From an uncultured Duncaniella sp. (GTDB lineage: Bacteria; Bacteroidota; Bacteroidia; Bacteroidales; Muribaculaceae), in NCBI GenBank assembly GCA_910586305.1, contig CAJUGS010000026.1:1-47519 (forward strand): a DNA stretch of 47,519 nt, given 5' to 3'. The notes beneath the pieces were generated by a model. The model saw nothing but the letters and a program-made list of their open reading frames with translations, was not told where the DNA came from and made no database searches. How positions within the stretch are numbered: position 1 is the first letter of the stretch; every line of letters starts with the position of its first letter. Shown one piece after another: positions 30,771 to 39,000 of this stretch. Position numbers and translations under genes: made by a program.

Positions 30771-31970
30771 TTAGTTTCCTGTTTTATCGGAAAGAATCAC
30801 TGACTGTAGAACAATGTCGGCAAGGTCATTGTTGAACCCGAGCACAACATTTTGCACCATTCCGTCACGGCCGGCCACAATGGTCACCGGGAGCGAGGCC
30901 GCCCCACAGTCGCGCACAAGAGAGCGCGCGTTGAGCAGAAGGTGTTCCCCGGGCCTCAGCGGCGACACAGCCTCTTCCACAAGCTCGGGATTGGTGCCGG
31001 TGAATGCGAACACAAGCTCGGCAGAGACCTCAAGGCGGTCCATGGCAGACCGCAGGTCCTCTATGACCCTCGAATTCATTCCCGTCGAAGGATCGAGAAG
31101 AGCTATTACCGTCGGCGCGCGGAAACTGTCGCCACGGTGATGTATGAACCTCTCTCCGCCCGTCGCAGATGGAAGCGCAAAAGTCGGAAGAGCCAGCCCG
31201 CGGAGATTCTCTATGCGGAAATTGCTCTCGCGATACTTCTCGAACACCTCGGGATATGCAGCCACAAGAGCAGCCTCGCTCATCTCGCCACACACGGGGT
31301 CAGACTCCGTCCGGAGATTCACAAGAATACTCTGCTCCGTGATAGACCCCGGATTGCTCTCGGTAGTGATTCTCACCGGAAGCAGCGAGGACGAGTCAAA
31401 GAGATATTCCACCTCCATCACATCCTCACCCTTCAGCGTCATCACAGCAGTGACAGGCACCACTTCCGAACCGTCGAAAACGCGTTTTGGCTCAACCTTC
31501 ACAGTATAGGCCGAGTCGCGCGCCATCAAGTCGAGACGCTCGGCAATGAATGACGGAAGCAGCTCCACAAACTGCGCCATACGCTGCACCCCCCTGTTGC
31601 GTCCCACCGTGTGAAACGGCATCTCGTCCCACTCAGTGTGATATTCCTGGAGGCGGTCGCCGCGATAGCGGTAATGACTTCCGTCAAAATAGGCCGAGAA
31701 CCCTCCAGCCGGACCCGAGGGAGTCTCGAGAGTCCAGTCTATGAGATAACGGCACGGAGCGAGAGTGTCACCCTCAGCCTTGGACGACATGAGATCGAGA
31801 TGATACACCACCTCCGCGTCATTCTGAGGCAAGGAGACACTGTAGTCGGCCTTTGCACGATAGCAGTCCACCGAACGCAGCGACTCTATTATACCAGCAA
31901 TCCCTTGGGCTGTCAGGCCCAAGGGACAAAACGCTGCTAACACCATTAACAATCTTGCTTTCCCTTTCAT
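30771..31970 (-). CDS. Exported protein with LolA-like N-terminal and thioredoxin-like C-terminal halves
   Basis: A 399-residue protein from the ATG at 31970, which opens a signal peptide (MKGKARLLMVLAAFCPLGLTAQ); earlier starts at 31991 (ATG) or 32006 (TTG) fall inside a hairpin. Residues about 24-240 resemble the LolA/outer-membrane lipoprotein-carrier type of incomplete beta-barrel (YRAKADYSVSL, FDGSHYRYRGDRLQEYHTEW, LMARDSAYTVKVEPKRVFDGSE), judged by pattern only. Residues about 265-395 look like a TlpA/AhpC-type thioredoxin fold (LALPTFALPSATGGERF, PTVIALLDPSTGMNSRVIEDL, LPVTIVAGRDGMVQNVVLGFN), but the redox CxxC is replaced by STGMN. It is followed by tpx. I do not recognise a named family. 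Confidence 0.62.
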   Translation of the reverse strand: MKGKARLLMVLAAFCPLGLTAQGIAGIIESLRSVDCYRAKADYSVSLPQNDAEVVYHLDLMSSKAEGDTLAPCRYLIDWTLETPSGPAGGFSAYFDGSHYRYRGDRLQEYHTEWDEMPFHTVGRNRGVQRMAQFVELLPSFIAERLDLMARDSAYTVKVEPKRVFDGSEVVPVTAVMTLKGEDVMEVEYLFDSSSLLPVRITTESNPGSITEQSILVNLRTESDPVCGEMSEAALVAAYPEVFEKYRESNFRIENLRGLALPTFALPSATGGERFIHHRGDSFRAPTVIALLDPSTGMNSRVIEDLRSAMDRLEVSAELVFAFTGTNPELVEEAVSPLRPGEHLLLNARSLVRDCGAASLPVTIVAGRDGMVQNVVLGFNNDLADIVLQSVILSDKTGN

Positions 31971-31975
31971 AAACA

Positions 31976-32010
31976 ATAGTTGGACGTTCATATTTAGAAC
32001 GCCCAACTAT
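31976..32010 (-). promoter_or_regulatory. Strong hairpin immediately upstream of the LolA/thioredoxin-like gene
   Basis: On the minus-strand RNA ATAGTTGGGCGTTC (32010-31997) pairs with GAACGTCCAACTAT (31989-31976), 14 pairs with a single G-U wobble around the seven-base loop TAAATAT. It ends five bases before the ATG at 31970 and begins 35 bases after the lipid kinase stop. The following TTGTTTATG is a poor T-tract, so it may be an attenuator or translation-control element as well as a terminator. Confidence 0.6.
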
Positions 32011-32045
32011 CGTGAAAAGTTTTACCGCGACCGAAAAAAATACTG

Positions 32046-33008
32046 TCAGTCCTTCTGGAAAACACGGTTCACGGCAAGCTTGAAATCAGCAAGCATCGAA
32101 GCCGCCGGAGTAATGAAAGGCTTTATCTCCTTCTCAGACTTCGGCGCAAACACCTTGAGCAGCGATGGATGGCAGGCAAACTCCAGACGCGACGGCATCT
32201 CTACCGGCTCACCGTCGATATGGGCTATACCTTTCATCGTACGCTCTATCGTAAGAGCCGAGGTGCGGAACTGGCGTATGAGGACATTATGCTCTATCAT
32301 TCCCGCCAGAAGGTCAAAACCCACGAGGGCGGTAGAGAAAGGATTTCCGGCATGAATCACCGTCACATCAAGCATCCCGTCGTCGATACTCGCGCTCGGA
32401 GCTATATACGCATTGTTGCCATACTGCGAGGCATTGCACACGGCTATCAGAAAAGCCTTCTCGGTCATAGTCTTGCCATTGGCCGTAATCCTATACAGCT
32501 CCGGCTCATAATGCGCATAAGTCTCGAACGTGCTCTGGATATACTTGAGCTTGCCGCGAGACTTCTTGCGTGCGAAAGCATCGCTCACAGCCGCGTCAAA
32601 GCCCACGCCGAACGTACAGAAAAACTTTCGGTCATTGACCGTGGCATAGTCTATGTGGCGCGGTGTCTCCGACATTATTATCTTCAGTCCCTCCCGCGCA
32701 TCCACCGGTATTCCGAGATGGCGGGCCAGGCCGTTGCCCGAGCCACACGGCAGGATGCCGAGAGCGGTCTCCGAGCCACAGAGAGCAATGGCTGTCTCAT
32801 TGACAGTACCGTCGCCTCCGGCGGCAAGGACTGCGTCATAACCAGCCGCCACAGCCTCAAGAGCCAGACGGGTGGCATCACCGCTGCAGCGGGTATGTAC
32901 GGTTTCCACGTCCCATCCGAGCGGGGAGAGAGAGTCAACGACATTCGCGGCCAGACCGGCTTTGCTGTGAGTGCCCGAAATGGGGTTGATGATGAGGCGT
33001 GCTTTCAT
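32046..33008 (-). CDS. Diacylglycerol kinase family lipid kinase (YegS/BmrU type)
   Basis: A 320-residue cytoplasmic or membrane-peripheral lipid kinase. The N-terminus has the family's start RLIINPISGTHSKAG, then VLAAGGDGTVNETAIAL (about 61-77), the GGDGT motif that binds ATP phosphate, and LGILPCGSGNGLARHLGIP (about 84-102), the second conserved nucleotide loop. C-terminal YNAYIAPSASIDDGMLDVTVIH-type sequence (AYIAPSASIDDGMLDVTVI) forms the beta-sandwich. Such enzymes phosphorylate diacylglycerol, sphingoid bases or related lipids; the last is notable because many Bacteroidota make sphingolipids, but the substrate is not readable here. It lies 51 bases after the small sorting-domain protein and may be co-transcribed with it. 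Confidence 0.92.
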   Translation of the reverse strand: MKARLIINPISGTHSKAGLAANVVDSLSPLGWDVETVHTRCSGDATRLALEAVAAGYDAVLAAGGDGTVNETAIALCGSETALGILPCGSGNGLARHLGIPVDAREGLKIIMSETPRHIDYATVNDRKFFCTFGVGFDAAVSDAFARKKSRGKLKYIQSTFETYAHYEPELYRITANGKTMTEKAFLIAVCNASQYGNNAYIAPSASIDDGMLDVTVIHAGNPFSTALVGFDLLAGMIEHNVLIRQFRTSALTIERTMKGIAHIDGEPVEMPSRLEFACHPSLLKVFAPKSEKEIKPFITPAASMLADFKLAVNRVFQKD

Positions 33009-33059
33009 TTACGAAACTACGTGGGTTGTGTGTAGGGTGATATGGACTGTGGCGGTTGT

Positions 33060-33392
33060 TTATATCGTCACGCGTCGAGTCACATCGGCGGCCTTGAGAA
33101 TGTAGATACCCTTTGAAGCTATACGCAGCCTGTGGGTGCCTGCCTGGAGTGTCTCTTGGCTAATGAGCTGTCCGAGAATAGTGAAAACCTTCACTGTGAC
33201 AGGGCGGGCACACGACACATATATGCAGCCGTCGCTCACGCCCACCTCGATAGAATCGGTCATATCGGACGAGTAGTCGGTCAACGCTGCCACACGCCCG
33301 GAGGCGTTGACACTCTCCCACTTCGGTGCCGCCACGGAAGCGACAGCCACACTCAGAAGGAGAAGCATAATTGTAGCGATGACCTTTCTCAT
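33060..33392 (-). CDS. Very small exported protein consisting of a signal peptide and a T9SS sorting-type domain
   Basis: A 110-residue protein. The ATG at 33392 gives MRKVIATIMLLLLSVAVASVAA, a good signal peptide. Only about 40 residues separate it from a C-terminal region (about 65-110) with the shape of a type A T9SS sorting domain: VKVFTILGQLIS, LQAGTHRLRI, KGIYILKAADVTRRVTI. In known cargo this domain directs passage through the T9SS and is then removed, but here almost nothing is left to be cargo. A consensus promoter (33401-33432) lies so near the start that the mRNA would be nearly leaderless. The T9SS core genes lie a few kb away (21.4-28.3 kb). A short adhesin, a peptide carrier or a degenerate remnant are all possible. 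Confidence 0.72.
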   Translation of the reverse strand: MRKVIATIMLLLLSVAVASVAAPKWESVNASGRVAALTDYSSDMTDSIEVGVSDGCIYVSCARPVTVKVFTILGQLISQETLQAGTHRLRIASKGIYILKAADVTRRVTI

Positions 33393-33400
33393 TTCACGTG

Positions 33401-33432
33401 CAAAATTATAAAATTTTCTCCAAACAGCCAAA
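33401..33432 (-). promoter_or_regulatory. Promoter of the small sorting-domain protein gene
   Basis: On the minus strand TTTG (33432-33429) is followed after 20 bases by TAATTTTG (33408-33401), a full Bacteroidota consensus. It sits just downstream of the C59 gene stop (33438). Transcription should begin about 4-8 bases after 33401, within a few bases of the ATG at 33392. Confidence 0.8.
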
Positions 33433-33437
33433 GAAGG

Positions 33438-34478
33438 TCAATACATCGGCGTGAACGGAGCGGTCTTGAACAGATGGCTGTTGGCCTCCCCTACATAGTC
33501 CGACGACTTGGAGACATCAAGCTTCATCACAGGGGCACCTTTGCGCAGGTCACACTTGGTCAGATCCACGTAGAACACTCCGAGATTGGTGGCTACATCG
33601 AAATAATAGCGTTTGTCACGGATATTGCAGAACGACCGCCACTGTGTCGACGACACATTCCCCTCACCCTTCACCGTGTAGGTATAGGGCACGGAGACAT
33701 TCATCAGAATCGAACGGACAATCGACAGCCCGAGGTCGGCATCACCCGTCTTCTCCACATTGCGGTCGAAGAACGAAGCCCTCACGAAACGGTCGGGACT
33801 GCTGACAGTGCCCGGGAGAGTGTGCGACCCGCCTTTCTTGGCCCAGTACTCTTCTATGGCCGTAATCTGGGGATAGGGAGGATCATTGGTGAGGACAGCC
33901 ATATCCTGTCCCTCATAGATGCGGATATTGCCGTGGTCATACTCCACCATCGCACACCGGCCCTGCGAGTCGGTAATACCCCAGTGGAGGGTCGAGACAG
34001 TGCCTTCATCGAAAGTAGCGCCCGAGATATTGAAATCCTGCGCCCCCAGCATGGCCACAGCCTCGGGAGTATCGGCACACACATCAAGAATCCACGCTGG
34101 GAACATAGCCAGAGACATGGGCGGACGAGATTTGGTGGAATCGTTCACATAGACCGTGCCCTTACAGAAAAGGCCGCTCACCACGAGTCCCTTCTCGTTC
34201 ATACCCTCCGTGACACCGCCGTCGTAGCCCACTGCATAGACCGAGCCATACTTCGACGTCCACGTCACCGAGCCCGGCAGCGAATTGCCCTTCTTCTCCA
34301 TCCCGCGCGGATAGATGTACAGATTTGTGGGAATCGGTGTCTTCCAGTCAAGCGAACGTCCGACAATGCGCAGACTGTCGTCACCCACATAGAGCACACG
34401 CGAACAAGCCTCGGCACGACCGCCGATACATCCGGCCACCGCTACTGCTACAAGCGGCAGAAATAATTTGAGTTTCAT
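33438..34478 (-). CDS. Linear amide C-N hydrolase of the choloylglycine hydrolase (C59) family
   Basis: A 346-residue exported Ntn-hydrolase. The sequence after the hydrophobic signal reads AVAGCIGGRAEACSRVLYVGDD. Cys25 in EACSRV is the catalytic nucleophile of the family, and cleavage after AEA would leave it as the required N-terminal residue; Cys17 in VAGC could instead be read as a lipobox. IVGRSLDW (about 38-45, the conserved Arg and Asp), DGGVTEGMNEKGLVVSGLF (about 85-103), VLTNDPPYPQ with the conserved Asn, and SSPDRFVRASFF (the late Arg) are all present. The family includes bile salt hydrolases, penicillin V acylases and N-acyl homoserine lactone acylases. Which substrate applies is unknown; a gut bacterium makes bile salts plausible. 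A 9-base inverted repeat abuts its start. Confidence 0.88.
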   Translation of the reverse strand: MKLKLFLPLVAVAVAGCIGGRAEACSRVLYVGDDSLRIVGRSLDWKTPIPTNLYIYPRGMEKKGNSLPGSVTWTSKYGSVYAVGYDGGVTEGMNEKGLVVSGLFCKGTVYVNDSTKSRPPMSLAMFPAWILDVCADTPEAVAMLGAQDFNISGATFDEGTVSTLHWGITDSQGRCAMVEYDHGNIRIYEGQDMAVLTNDPPYPQITAIEEYWAKKGGSHTLPGTVSSPDRFVRASFFDRNVEKTGDADLGLSIVRSILMNVSVPYTYTVKGEGNVSSTQWRSFCNIRDKRYYFDVATNLGVFYVDLTKCDLRKGAPVMKLDVSKSSDYVGEANSHLFKTAPFTPMY

Positions 34479-34554
34479 AACTTACGGATTAATTGAAACA
34501 TGATACATTTACAAAAAGCATACAGCTATTATACATACAACACCACCGTAAGTT
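34479..34554 (-). promoter_or_regulatory. Inverted repeat flanking the upstream region of the C59 hydrolase
   Basis: AACTTACGG (34479-34487) and CCGTAAGTT (34546-34554) are perfect 9-base inverted arms separated by 58 bases. The inner arm ends directly at the ATG (34478). In a transcript reading through from upstream the arms could pair and hide the start region. No consensus TAnnTTTG box is found in between. Confidence 0.4.
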
Positions 34555-34577
34555 GAAAGGTTTTTGTCGTCCGCCGA

Positions 34578-34624
34578 CAAAAAATTCGGGTCCGCAACCC
34601 ACACAGTGCGAGTTACGGACCCGA
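34578..34624 (-). terminator. Rho-independent terminator after enolase
   Basis: TCGGGTCCG (34586-34594) pairs with CGGACCCGA (34616-34624); in the minus direction the stem is followed by ATTTTTTG. A second hairpin with TTTTTGTCG and CGACAAAAA arms (34561-34583) follows at once and may stop transcription from the other side. Confidence 0.85.
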
Positions 34625-34652
34625 TTATATTCAGGCAATAGCCGGGAGGAGA

Positions 34653-35948
34653 TTAAGCCTCGGGGCGCTTGGTCTTCTTGCCATATCCGTAGGCAGCGGC
34701 AGCACCGAGCTCTTCCTGGATGCGGAGAAGCTGGTTGTACTTGGCCATACGGTCGGAGCGGCTTGCAGAACCGGTCTTGATCTGTCCGGCGTTGGTAGCC
34801 ACGGCGATATCAGCGATGGTTGCGTCCTCAGTCTCGCCGGAACGGTGAGAGATAACTGCGGTGTAACCGTTGCGCTGAGCGAGCTCTACAGCGCGGAGGG
34901 TCTCGGTGAGAGAACCGATCTGGTTAACCTTAACGAGGATAGAGTTGGCGCAGCCAAGATCGATACCCTTCTGGAGATATTTCACGTTGGTCACGAAGAG
35001 GTCGTCGCCAACGAGCTGGCAGCGGTCGCCGATGAGGTCGGTGAGAATCTTCCAGCCTTCCCAGTCGTTCTGGTCCATACCGTCCTCGATAGAGTCGATG
35101 GGGTACTTCTCAACGAGCTCCTTGAGGAACTCGGCCTGCTGGGCAGAAGTGAGCTTGGGAGCGTCGGCACCCTGCTTCCAGGTGTAGTCGTATACACCGT
35201 TCTTGTAGAACTCGGAAGAAGCGCAGTCGAGACCGATGGTCACGTCCTTGCCGGGCACGTAGCCTGCGAGCTCGATAGCCTTGATGATCACGTTGAGAGC
35301 GTCCTCGGTGCCGTCGAGAGCGGGAGCAAAGCCGCCTTCGTCACCGACAGCGGTAGAAAGACCGCGGTCGTGGAGCACTTTCTTGAGGTTGTGGAACACC
35401 TCGGTACCCATGCGGATGCCTTCCTTGAAGCAGCAAGCGCCGATGGGACGGATCATGAACTCCTGGAAGCAGATGGGAGCGTCAGAGTGAGCACCGCCGT
35501 TGATGATATTCATCATGGGAACGGGGAGCACGTAGCTGTTGCAACCACCGATATATTTGTAGAGGGGGAGGTCGAGATAGTCAGCGGCAGCCTTGGCAAC
35601 TGCGAGCGAAACGCCGAGGATGGCGTTGGCGCCGAGGTTGCTCTTGGTGTCGGTGCCGTCGAGAGCGAGCATGGTCTCGTCGATCTTGATCTGGTCAAGC
35701 GCGCTCATGCCCTTGAGAGCCTCGGCGATGGGGCCGTTGACGTTGGCCACAGCCTTGGTGACACCCTTGCCCATGTAACGGTTCTTGTCGCCGTCACGGA
35801 GCTCGAGAGCCTCGTTTTCGCCGGTAGAAGCACCGGAGGGAACAGATGCACGGCCACGTGCGCCGCTCTCAAGGATTACGTCTACTTCAACGGTGGGGTT
35901 GCCGCGTGAGTCAAGGACTTCACGACCGATAATTTTTTCAATCTTCAT
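34653..35948 (-). CDS. eno: Enolase
   Basis: A 431-residue phosphopyruvate hydratase that converts 2-phosphoglycerate to phosphoenolpyruvate in glycolysis. It is complete from IGREVLDSRGNPTVEVDV at the N-terminus, through the SGASTGxxEALELRDGDK loop (about 37-54) and the metal-binding region SIEDGMDQNDWEGW (about 285-298), to SHRSGETEDATIADIAVA (about 368-385) and GQIKTGSASRSDRMAKYNQLLRIQ-type ending (GQIKTGSASRSDR). It has its own consensus promoter and terminator, so it is transcribed alone. The codon choice is strikingly regular, as expected for a highly expressed gene. Confidence 0.98.
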   Translation of the reverse strand: MKIEKIIGREVLDSRGNPTVEVDVILESGARGRASVPSGASTGENEALELRDGDKNRYMGKGVTKAVANVNGPIAEALKGMSALDQIKIDETMLALDGTDTKSNLGANAILGVSLAVAKAAADYLDLPLYKYIGGCNSYVLPVPMMNIINGGAHSDAPICFQEFMIRPIGACCFKEGIRMGTEVFHNLKKVLHDRGLSTAVGDEGGFAPALDGTEDALNVIIKAIELAGYVPGKDVTIGLDCASSEFYKNGVYDYTWKQGADAPKLTSAQQAEFLKELVEKYPIDSIEDGMDQNDWEGWKILTDLIGDRCQLVGDDLFVTNVKYLQKGIDLGCANSILVKVNQIGSLTETLRAVELAQRNGYTAVISHRSGETEDATIADIAVATNAGQIKTGSASRSDRMAKYNQLLRIQEELGAAAAYGYGKKTKRPEA

Positions 35949-36001
35949 AGTTAATATAGAATAGAGTTGATTTGCCTATTGGGTAGGTTGTTTTGCGGGG
36001 G

Positions 36002-36033
36002 CAAATATAGTGAAAATATAAATGTCTTGCAAT
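36002..36033 (-). promoter_or_regulatory. Promoter of enolase
   Basis: On the minus strand ATTG (36033-36030) is followed after 20 bases by TATATTTG (36009-36002), a near-perfect Bacteroidota promoter. The expected start near 35995 leaves a leader of about 45 bases. It begins only 14 bases beyond the carB stop. Confidence 0.72.
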
Positions 36034-36046
36034 TATTTTTTTCAGC

Positions 36047-39000
36047 TTAATATTCGTCCCAGCTCTTGATTTCTATTTCATCGAGGGGATGGGTGGTGAA
36101 TGCGTCGATGTAGGCCGAGGCGAGACGCGCGTTTGTCATCAGAGGTATGTTCAGGTCGATGGCAGCGCGGCGTATCTTGTAGCCGTTGGTGAGCTCTGTG
36201 GTGGTGAAATTCTTGGGAATGTTGACCACCATATCCACAGCGTGTTCGTGGAGAAGCTCGATGGCCTGAGGCTGCATATCGGGCTGCGAGGGCCAGTAGA
36301 CGCGTATGGCGGGAATACCGTTGTCGTTGAGATAGGCGTGGGTTCCGCCGGTGGCGTATATGGTGTAGCCACGATTGGCCAGTTCATGGGCGGCGTCGAG
36401 AAGATCGGCCTTCTGCTTGGGTGTACCGGTCGACATGAGCACGGCCTTTGTGGGCACACGGTTGCCGACAGAAATCATAGCCTTTATGAGGGCCTCGGCA
36501 GAATCATTGCCTATACATCCCACCTCGCCTGTCGACGACATATCAACACCGAGCACGGGGTCGGCGCCCTGCAGACGGGAGAAGCTGAACTGGGAGGCTT
36601 TGATGCCCACATAGTCGAGATCGAAGGCGTTCTTGGATGGCTTCTCAACGTCAAGGCCGAGCATCACACGGGTAGCAAGGTCGATGAAATTGATCTTGAG
36701 CACCTTGCTGACGAACGGGAACGAACGAGAGGCGCGAAGGTTACACTCGATCACCTTGATGTCGTTGTTCTTGGCCAGGAACTGGATGTTGAACGGTCCG
36801 GAGATGTGGAGCGCACCGGCTATCTGGCGTGAGATCTTGCGGATGCGGCGCATGGTCTCCACATAGAGCTTCTGGGGCGGGAACTGGATGGTGGCGTCGC
36901 CAGAGTGGACACCGGCATACTCGATATGTTCCGAGATGGCGTAGCACACAATCTCTCCATCCTTTGCCACAGCGTCCATCTCTATTTCCTTTGCTCCGTT
37001 GATGAACTTCGACACCACGACGGGATGCTGCTTGGAGACATTGGCCGCAAGACGCAGGAAGCGGGAGAGCTGGTCCTGGTTGTGACACACGTTCATGGCT
37101 GCGCCGGAGAGCACATAGCTGGGACGGACAAGAACGGGGAATCCCACTTCGGCGATAAACTCGTTGATGTCGTCCATGCTGGTCAGCTCGCGCCAGCTTG
37201 GCTGGTCGATGCCCAGACGGTCGAGCATGGCCGAGAACTTGTTGCGGTCTTCGGCATTGTCGATACACTCGGCCGATGTGCCGAGGATGTTGACTCCCTC
37301 GCTGTCAAGACGGGTAGCAAGGTTGTTGGGTATCTGTCCGCCCACCGAGAGGATGGTGCCGTGGGGCTGCTCAAGCTCGAGGATGTCCATGACGCGCTCG
37401 AAAGTGAGCTCATCGAAGTAGAGACGGTCGCATATATCATAGTCGGTAGAGACAGTCTCGGGATTGTAGTTGATCATCACAGAGCGCCATCCCTCTTTCT
37501 TGACGGTGAGGAGGGCGTTGACCGAACACCAGTCAAACTCTACCGACGAGCCGATGCGATAGGCTCCAGAACCGAGCACGACGATGGAGCGGTGGTCGTG
37601 GAGATAGGTCACATCGTTCTCGCTGCCATTGTATGTGAGATAGAGATAGTTGGTCTGGGCGGGATACTCCGCGCCGAGAGTGTCTATCTGCTTCACCACA
37701 GGGACTATGCCGAGGGCCTTGCGGCGGGCGCGCATTGTATTGGCGGCTGTCGCGGGGTCGGTCATACGATCCTGGAGTGCCTCGCGGGCTATCTGGAAGT
37801 CGCTGAAGCCCTGCTCCTTGGCCTGGCGCACAAGAGCGGCGGGAATAGCATCGATTTCGGTGAACTCGCGCAGTTCCGATGCGGTGTTGATGATATTCTG
37901 GAGCTTGTAGAGGAACCAGCGGTCAATCTTGGTGAGTTCGTGGATGCGTTCCACGGTGTAGCCTCTGAGCATTGCCTGGGCAATGGCGAAGATACGCTTG
38001 TCAGTCGGTTCGCTCAGAGCATGGTCAAGGTCGGCAATCTCGCGCTGATTGTTGCCGACGAATCCGTGCATACCCTGGCCGATCATGCGGAGACCCTTCT
38101 GGATAGCCTCCTCGAAGGTGCGGCCTATAGCCATAACCTCACCCACCGACTTCATGGACGATCCGATTTCGCGGCGCACTCCGTGGAACTTTCCAAGATC
38201 CCAGCGGGGAATCTTGCAGACAATATAGTCGAGAGCAGGCTCGAAGAAAGCCGATGTCTCCTTGGTAACAGAATTCTTCAGATCAAACAGTCCGTAGCCG
38301 AGGCCGAGCTTGGCGGCGACAAAGGCCAGGGGATAGCCGGTGGCCTTGGAGGCGAGAGCCGACGAGCGGCTCAGACGGGCGTTGACCTCGATGACGCGGT
38401 AGTCCATCGACGCGGGGTCGAAGGCATACTGCACGTTACACTCACCCACGATGCCTATGTGGCGTATAATCTTGATGGCGAGCTTGCGCAGATAGTGGTA
38501 ATCCTCGTTGGTGAGAGTCTGCGAAGGAGCCACCACGATGGATTCTCCCGTGTGGATACCCAGCGGGTCAAAGTTCTCCATGTTGCAGACAGTGATGCAG
38601 TTGTCATAACGGTCGCGCACCACTTCATACTCAACCTCTTTCCAGCCCTTGAGCGACTTTTCAACAAGTACCTGGGGTGAGAAAGCGAGAGCCTTCTCGA
38701 CAAGAGACACAAGCTCGGTCTCATTGTCGCAGAATCCCGAGCCGAGACCGCCGAGGGCGTAGGCCGCACGGACAATCACCGGATAGCCGAGAGAGGCGGC
38801 GGCGCTGATGGCACCGTCCACCGAGCTTACAGCCTCGCTCTTGATGGTCTTAACGTTGATTTCGTCGAGTTTGTGGACAAAGAGCTCGCGGTCCTCGGTG
38901 TCCATGATGGCACGGACAGGTGTGCCGAGAACTTCAACTCCATAGGTCTCGAGCACTCCGGAACGGTGAAGCTCGACACCGCAGTTGAGGGCGGTCTGTC

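Noticed and set aside
33132..34466. 444-codon open frame opposite the C59 hydrolase and the small sorting-domain gene
   Set aside because: His/Arg-rich mirror translation spanning two genes and a promoter; not credible as a protein.
34561..34583. Second hairpin (TTTTTGTCG/CGACAAAAA) read as a separate regulatory element
   Set aside because: It directly follows the enolase terminator and shares its T-tract; most simply it is part of a double terminator.
34845..35909. 354-codon open frame opposite enolase
   Set aside because: Val/Glu/Leu-rich mirror of a highly expressed gene with regular codon use; no promoter or domain.
36905..38680. 591-codon open frame opposite carB
   Set aside because: carB is a complete, well-conserved gene. 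The mirror frame arises from GC-biased third positions and its translation shows no domain.
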